In this document: positions 58,020 through 64,000 of the stretch, piece after piece
How the letters are laid out: every line of letters begins with the position of its first letter
Position numbering within the stretch: position 1 is the stretch's first letter
From: Sclerodactyla briareus
Taxonomy: Eukaryota; Echinodermata; Holothuroidea; Dendrochirotida; Sclerodactylidae
NCBI GenBank assembly: GCA_026419785.1
Contig: JAODTK010005509.1
Coordinates: 310,001 to 374,000, forward strand
Reading direction: 5' to 3'
Length of the DNA stretch: 64,000 nucleotides
The notes under the pieces: model-generated
What the model saw: the letters and a program-made list of their open reading frames with translations, nothing else
The model's database searches: none
What the model was told of the DNA's origin: nothing
Program-made: the position numbers and the translations under genes

Positions 58020-58567
58020 ATAGATTCCTCTTGCCGCTGGCAAGCAATCAAAAAATTGCATGTTTTCGGGCATTTTATCGAAAAAGACTGAGAAAAATTA
58101 TGGCATCTTTCACATTGCTTTTTGCCTCCTCAAATTTTCCACGAATTGTTTCGAAGCATACATCGCATATTTTTAGCTTACAGCGCCGGAAGGAAAAACG
58201 CCATGGCAGCGCGAAACACTTGGAAAATTATGCACTTTTTTGGCTATTCGTTTAAAAATTCGGGAACTCGGTATGAAGCATGGGTAATCCTTCCACGTCG
58301 TCCCTGGTCGAGTCCCGATCTTCACCGGGTGGGTCTACACCCGGAAATTAGTGGACTTAAAGATAACTTCCAACGCGAATTATTGTTTGGTTTAGACAAA
58401 AATGAAATCAGTTTAGGTGAACAAATCAGGATGTGCCTAGGATTTTTATTTACGGTCCGGAAAGGGGGGGGGGGGAAATTTTCCGTTTTTTTAATTTTTC
58501 CCCCCCCACTTTTGAAGTTGGGGGGAGATGTCCCCCCGTCCCCCAAATGTTGACGCCCATGGGCACA
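58020..58567 (+). mobile_element. GGGCGTC-ended element, partial copy
   Basis: Inverted match to about 49140-48548. Shared features: AATTGCATGTTTTCGGGCAT, the ACTTGGAAAATTATGCACTTTT region, GGGTGGGTCTACACCC, twin G/C-runs around CCACTTTTGAAGTTGGGG, and the right end TTGACGCCCATG. The opposite end is missing. Confidence 0.75.
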
Positions 58568-58745
58568 GCTCGAAGAGACTCAAAACTGTCCTAATAAACG
58601 TAACTCCTATCGCAGTCTAGCTACAGTACTGGTAACATTTGCTGCCAGTGTTAACAAATGACAAAGTATATTGTTTTGTTAATCCGTGGTATCGCTTCCT
58701 GAACCCGACCAGCCAAGCCACACAATGATACAAAAATGGCAACTC
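58568..58745. other. nothing recognised
   Basis: Short non-coding spacer. Confidence 0.3.
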
Positions 58746-59454
58746 ACAGGGTTTTGTTAATTAATCCCACTTCGGATGGGTTCAAAAGTGTTGCGTCGCC
58801 ACATGAAAGGGGTCGCTATAATTTGCATAATTTTCATCGATTGGAAGATTCCCCGTTAGCGCAAATACCTCCAAACTTTGTCCGTTGAGCCGAACTTGGC
58901 GCACATGTCCGCCATGTGAATCTCAGATGGAGTTCGGAAAGTGGATGTTGTCGCGCACAGCAGGGGGCAAGCTAATGTGCATATTGGCGCCAATTTTCAA
59001 AAGTTGGTCGGATATCTACGAAACTTTGTAGGTGGGCTATGTTTGGTCCTGGAAAAAGTGAAGGTCATTTCAAGGTCACCAGAGGTAAATAACCGGCGAG
59101 GTACGAAAGTTTGTCGGATTTCAATGAAAATTAGGAGGTGCGAGATGGTTGGTCCCGAAAAAAGTAAAGGACATTCGGGGGCATCAGAGGTCAAAGTCAC
59201 GCTAACTCGCATAATTTGCGCCTTTTTCGAAGTTGGTTTGATTCCACGAAAATTGGTTAGGTGCAGGGGGGACGATAATTGAGTCCGGGAAGAAGTGAAA
59301 GGTAATTTCAAGGTCACCGGAGGCAAATTACGACTCATCGAAAAAGTTTGTCGGATTTCAACGAAACGTGGTAGTGTGGACGATATGTTTGGTCCGAAAA
59401 ACGTGGAGGACATTTCGGGTCATCAGAGGTCAAAGTCACGCTAATTGCAATTTG
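58746..59454 (+). repeat. family 2-related repeat without hairpin
   Basis: Four or more diverged sub-units of ATTTGCATAATTTTCATCG, GGTCGGATATCTACGAAACT, GGTCCTGGAAAAAGTGAAGG and TTTCAAGGTCACCAGAGG. The order follows 14.3-14.8 kb, but the GGC block and hairpin are absent. Confidence 0.65.
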
Positions 59455-59670
59455 AGATTTGTCGGTTCGGTTTTTCCGGTGTTGTATGCTGAGCAGGGAT
59501 TCGGTCCACTATACTCTGCCCAGGGTTCATTGAGGACCTGCGAGGAACTGAGCCAACCGACACCTTGGGCAGCCATCAATTTACTTCTCCGGGTTGTCAG
59601 AGTGGGTACCCGTGTTCCAATGACCAGGGAAATGACATGTACAGCGCTTTGAGACTACATTCGCGTATAC
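59455..59670 (+). mobile_element. SINE-like 3' segment
   Basis: Ends ATGTACAGCGCTTTGAGACT, a common 3' phrase of invertebrate SINEs and echoing the AGCGCTTT motif at 24.7 kb. The open frame across it is not protein-like. Confidence 0.35.
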
Positions 59671-60180
59671 GTAGTTGTTGCCAACCATGAAACTGTTACA
59701 GTAAGAAGGAATAGAAGTGCACGCCCATATGATAGGGTTGGAAGATAATGCCGTCGAGCAGGCGCGCAGCCAGCCTCCCGACTCGGGGGGGGGGGGGGGG
59801 AAGACAATTAATCCAGCTTAGAATTTCTTCCGGGTTCCTCTCTGTGGACGAAGCGATGAGCGGGGAGGGGGAACCACTATTTTCATGAGCGCATCCGAAA
59901 AGCGTGCTTCCTCGTACTCACCATAACTTCCATGCCATGTTTGGCCCATTTAATTGTTATCGCAATCATTCAATATATTTCCAAACTTTTCTGGATTTTT
60001 ATATCGTTTTTCCCCTCCTCCATTTCCCGTTTTACAGCCTTCGATTTCCCGATTGGCTTCTCTCGACTTCGCCCCCCACTCCCCACTTCCCCCAATGATG
60101 GGGGGGGGTGTGTGTTGTGTGAGGCGACGCCGGTGTGTGTGGGGTGTGAAACGCCTGTCGACGCACGTATCTAAAGAACG
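59671..60180. other. nothing recognised
   Basis: G-runs at 59786-59800 and 60101-60110; no supported gene. Confidence 0.3.
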
Positions 60181-60830
60181 CAAGCATGTATGAAGTTAAA
60201 TTAAGTATATGGGTTGAACATTATAGAGAGGATGACCCCTATTGTTTTTTGGTGGAAAGTTCAAGGGCATTTCAAGGTAAGAGGAGGGCAAACATCACAA
60301 AGCTTCTCAAGACGATATCTAACGAACGTAGGCATGTATCAAGTTCAAAATTGGTATGTGGGTTGAACAAATATGGTGAGGATGAAACGCTATTGTTTTG
60401 GTGTTGGTTCAAGTTCATTTAAAGGTCATTATAGGGACAATACTAATATATCTTTGCAACGGAACACGTTCAATAAGGTGGTGTAATGGAAAGTTTTGTT
60501 CGTCTGGGAGATCTACATATGGGGACCTAATTTGACCTATTTGACCTTTTGACCTCATTTGACCTTTCGACCTGGTGACATTGAGTGTTTTTTGTGATGA
60601 CCAGATTCGTTCGGGGTGAGACAAACCACAAAGTGAGTTAGACTAATGTAATACAACACTCCTATCATAAGCGATCTCAAGGAACGCACATGATTGTGTG
60701 GAATCAAGACAGCCTTAAACGCTGGAATGTTGCTAATTTCGATATTTGACATTGACATCTTGGCAACAAAACATTTTAGAAGGATGTTGTTGAGGAAAGT
60801 TTTGTTCGTCTAGGCGAACTGCATGCAGTT
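60181..60830. repeat. TGACCT-rich dispersed repeat
   Basis: Two diverged units (AACGCAAGCATGTATGAAGT near 60177 and AACGTAGGCATGTATCAAGT near 60323), then GAAAGTTTTGTTCGTCTGGG near 60489 and again near 60796. Related to 39.9-40.3 kb. Confidence 0.65.
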
Positions 60831-62110
60831 TTGGTATGCATGGGAGCCCACATGTTGTTGAACTTATGAAAATGTAGTTGCTGGACACCTGCACTCAGGC
60901 AAATTTAGAATGCTTGTGTCAGAACAAAAAAATATTTGACTAATTAATTGTGCCACGTTAGTGCCCCCAAATATATATCCATCAGGCAGGGGATGTGATA
61001 CCCAATTCGAGATAAAGAAAAAATGCACCTTCAGATGCCACTCAGTAATAGTTGTAGGTATTACTGTGTAAATTCCCTGTATGACTCCCAACCGTGCTCT
61101 TGTCTTATACCACATTTCCCGGGACAGAAGACTGATATATGGTCTAGTGGCACGGCAGTTTATGAGCATAATATCATTCAAAACGCATGCTGTCCTATAG
61201 TCAGCAATGGTGTTGTGTTATAATTGCCAGTCTCAATTAAGGACACACCTATCAAAACTTGCAATGTTTACTTGTGTATTACGCTCTCAGTTGTACAATG
61301 CATACCCAACTCCAGTGGCCTATGAAAATTTGATATATTTATGGGCATTCTAAACAAAGTAGGCCAATTAAAGTCAATTTAGAAAGGTATCCACAATAGT
61401 GTATATGGCAGGTGGGGGTGGGGTGGAGTACAGGTTTCACTGGGAAGAAAAGCCTGAAATAACGGGAGGTCGGTGCAGGCAAAACATCCTGTTTGATACA
61501 CTGTTTCCAACCATAGCGTTACATGTAAGGCCTCTCACCGCGGGTGTACCACAAACTCAAAGTCAAAACCAAACCACAACGGCGGGAACCCAGCTACCCT
61601 ATACTACACCCCCCCCCCCCCCCCTCCATCACGACAGGTCTCCGCACACAATTGCAAACAGTTTGAATGAGATGAAAACCTCTATAGCAGGCCTAAGTGT
61701 AATTGAACACTTTATATATCTCCAAAACCTGTTTCTGTTTAAAAAAAACAACGTTTATTAGCCAAGAGAACAGCTATCTTTTTAGCAGCTGGCTCAGTGA
61801 CAGAATCCCCGTATTTACCTAGTCCTGCTCGAGAAGGATACGGTTGTCATCGTGGAAGCCTCTAATCAGACTAATACTGACATAACTGGCTACCTCTTTA
61901 CTGCCGACTCCTATACTTGTTGCCTCTACCACCCCCCCCCCCTCCCCCTCCCCTCTGTGTTGTGTGGGCAGGTAAAGCTTTTTTCGAGGTCAAACAGAGT
62001 GAGATCGAGGTCTTGCTGTGAAATACGCTATCAATCAAACCTACCCAAACAAGTGGCGGATACCATGGTTCTAAGGTGCCTGAATTTGGGCAATATCATT
62101 GGTTGACACC
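60831..62110. other. nothing recognised
   Basis: C-runs at 61610-61624 and 61931-61941; frames at 61399-61761 and 61852-62106 lack family resemblance. Confidence 0.3.
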
Positions 62111-62330
62111 ATATGACTTTTGTATGTACTGATACATCCCCACTAAATTTGCATAAGTACGAGAAAAATTGAAAGTTTTGTCCTATGTGAACGAAACTTC
62201 AGATGGGGACTTCATTTGTCCCTGACACTGGCAAAAGTCAGGGTCATTTTGATGTCACCGGAGGTCCAATTTGCTTACTTTGTGATGTTCCAACCTTTGT
62301 CAGAATATTATAACACTTCAGTTGGTGAAT
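62111..62330 (+). repeat. family 2-related repeat fragment
   Basis: CTAAATTTGCATAAGTACG, GAACGAAACTTCAGATGGGG, AAAGTCAGGGTCATTTTG and TCACCGGAGGTCCAATTTGC follow the 58.75-59.45 kb phrasing. Confidence 0.6.
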
Positions 62331-62339
62331 GGGAGGGTC

Positions 62340-62760
62340 ATTTGTTCTTTCTCCACAAAAGTCTTACAATCTTCCATTACTCCAGAATCGCATTGTTCGC
62401 TCTATTGCCAATGCGCATTATTTAGCTCCTTCTGAACCTCTTTTAAGAATTGAATATTTTGAACTTTGATGATACCGTGAAAAACCAGACATCAATTTTC
62501 ATGTTCCATGCTACTCATGACTTCATTGCCTCCTTCAGTTTCAACACTCTTCACTAGAAATAACCCTTACTTTATACTAGGAACAATCTCGATCATATAA
62601 TTCCCTACTGCAAGATTACAGGTCGCCCAGAGGAATATTCGTTATACGGGACCTACTGCATGGAATATCTCCCAGCGGATCTTAGAACAATCCCTCATTA
62701 CCAAGTTTCAAACGAAAGTAAAGAAACACCTTCAGTGCCACCAGCAAACGTAAACGCCTG
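62340..62760 (+). mobile_element. LINE fragment, C-terminal region
   Basis: Plus-strand LLQNRIVRSIANAHYLAPSE then PLFKNLNILNFDD matches the IR-I--S-YLAHT-PLFK-LNILK-HD motif of jockey-type LINEs. RYTGPTAWN and FQTKVKKHLQCH follow near 62640-62735. Frameshifted. Confidence 0.75.
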
Positions 62761-63530
62761 TCCGCTCTTCTGGGTGTGAGTGGGGGGGGGGGGGGTCTGC
62801 GGGAGGCGCGAGGGGGTGGGGGGGAATTGGTCACTGTGGTGTATTGTTTTGTTGTTCGTTTCTATGTTGACTAATGTAAGGGGTTCTGCTTTAAACAAGC
62901 TTTGAGTAGCCTTTCTGCCCAGAACACCCAACCCTTATTATGTAAGTCCGGCTTTTGTATCATTCAAGTCTTTTTTTTATGGTTGAAATAAGTTGAATTG
63001 AATTGAAGTAGTAGAAGGGGGGGAGGGCAGTGAGGGAAAGGATAATATTTTGGAATTCCAAGTGTGCGACGGCTATAGTAAGTAAACCGACATATCTATT
63101 AGGGGTAATACAAGTTTTCGCGTGGCCTAGTTGCCATAGCCTGCCAGCTATGGCAAGGTATCGCGACACAGTTTTGTGTCTTGTGTTTTTTTTCGTGTCG
63201 GTTGTTGATTAGCACTTTTGTTAGTTCTATACAGTGAATGTACACTTTTGCATCTGGTGCGAGTTACAACACAGTTTTCGCGCATCTGGTAAATGTGCAT
63301 AGTCACTCAGTCGAGTCTCACATGGGCAATAGAGCAAGTTGGACATGGCTTTTCCCGTTTACCAGTTTGCTCTTGTATTTGGCATGCTTTTGACAGGCAG
63401 CATCAATACTTGAGTAGAAAGCCCAACGATTGCAGGTAAAAATGAGAATGTCCAGTTCCATTGTTATATTACTAAGTTGACTGCCAGTACTCGAAAGCTG
63501 GAATAGGCCTTGTGAGGGGGACCGCCGATG
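62761..63530. other. nothing recognised
   Basis: G-run 62782-62793; no supported gene. Confidence 0.3.
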
Positions 63531-63974
63531 TTCATAAGGCCTTTTATTCATAAGGCCTTTTGTTCACAAGGCCCGTTATTCATAACGTGCAAATTTTCGG
63601 GAAAAGGGTCCGTTATTCATAATGACCAAAAGGTCCGATATTCATAATAAAAACGGGGTCTTTGTTCAAAGGTCCGATATTCATAATGAACAAAAAGGCC
63701 CGTTTTTCATAATTATCAAAAGGGTCTGTTATTCATAACAGCACAAAGGTCCGATATTCATAATAGTAACAAAAGTGCCGATATTCTAAGGCGCAAAGGG
63801 TCCGTAATTCATAAAAGCGAAAAGGGACCGTTATTCTGTATAGCAAAAGAGGTCCGTTATTCATAATCGCAAAAAAGGCCATTATTCATAAGAGTGAAAA
63901 GGGTCCGTTATTCATAATCGCGAAAAAGGTCCGTTATTCATAATCGCGAAAAAGGTCCGTTATTCATAATGTGT
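63530..63974. repeat. 25-bp minisatellite
   Basis: Units of the form AAAAGGTCCGTTATTCATAA + TCGCG, at least 16. Divergence decreases to the right, where three successive units at 63895-63970 are almost identical. Confidence 0.9.
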
Positions 63975-64000
63975 TTCTTTTCAATGATATACTTGCCAAG

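Overview
This window is eukaryotic genomic DNA, AT-rich and made mostly of repeats. There are no prokaryotic operons and no long uninterrupted genes. Coding sequence occurs as short exons with GT/AG borders, embedded in LINE, SINE, hAT and Harbinger-type debris, microsatellites, minisatellites and TGACCT-rich dispersed repeats. The iGluR exons, several LINE lineages, tRNA-derived SINEs and TGACCT-rich repeats would fit a marine invertebrate, perhaps an echinoderm or related deuterostome. The species cannot be fixed from sequence alone.

The one confidently recognised gene is an ionotropic glutamate receptor (AMPA/kainate-like) on the minus strand. Six exons encode its extracellular amino-terminal domain, in transcript order 17303-17109, 12575-12330, 11619-11441, 7550-7498, 6743-6468 and 558-452. 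Intron phases agree at the first two junctions and at the last. The middle (the 53-nt exon and the start and interior of the next) needs three single-base corrections, so this is either a draft assembly with indels or a decaying copy. The ligand-binding and channel parts would lie left of position 1, and the signal-peptide exon was not found.

Left third (0.8-19 kb): the receptor introns hold a CR1/L2-like LINE (783-2790), a 48-bp tandem repeat, a SINE, a broken hAT transposase (4423-5570), two more LINE fragments, and a 394-bp hAT-type MITE with a perfect 8-bp target duplication (10276-10669). A (GAT/AAT)n tract lies next to a splice donor, a hairpin-ended repeat sits at 14150-14850, and TGACCT-rich arrays follow. 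Middle (19-46 kb): two inverted copies of a hairpin-ended, CA-microsatellite-containing element (19011-19890 and 33826-34775), the second nested inside a LINE reverse transcriptase gene. There are also SINEs, two large minisatellites (26.1-27.0 and 30.8-31.9 kb), a Harbinger-like MITE with TTA duplication (29588-30354), and a second CR1/L2-like LINE (36731-37800). About 600-bp (43.0-44.6 kb) and 435-bp (45.2-46.0 kb) tandem repeats close this part. Right third (46-64 kb): copies of a GGGCGTC-ended element (48548-49575, 53921-54430, 58020-58567), a few weak candidate exons around 51.3-52.3 kb, a GC-rich island at 52.36-52.76 kb, further LINE and SINE fragments, and a 25-bp minisatellite running off the right edge.

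The repeats are mostly independent insertions. The best candidates for something undescribed are the two families of elements that end in a short hairpin; in one family the stem appears to be kept by a paired change between copies.
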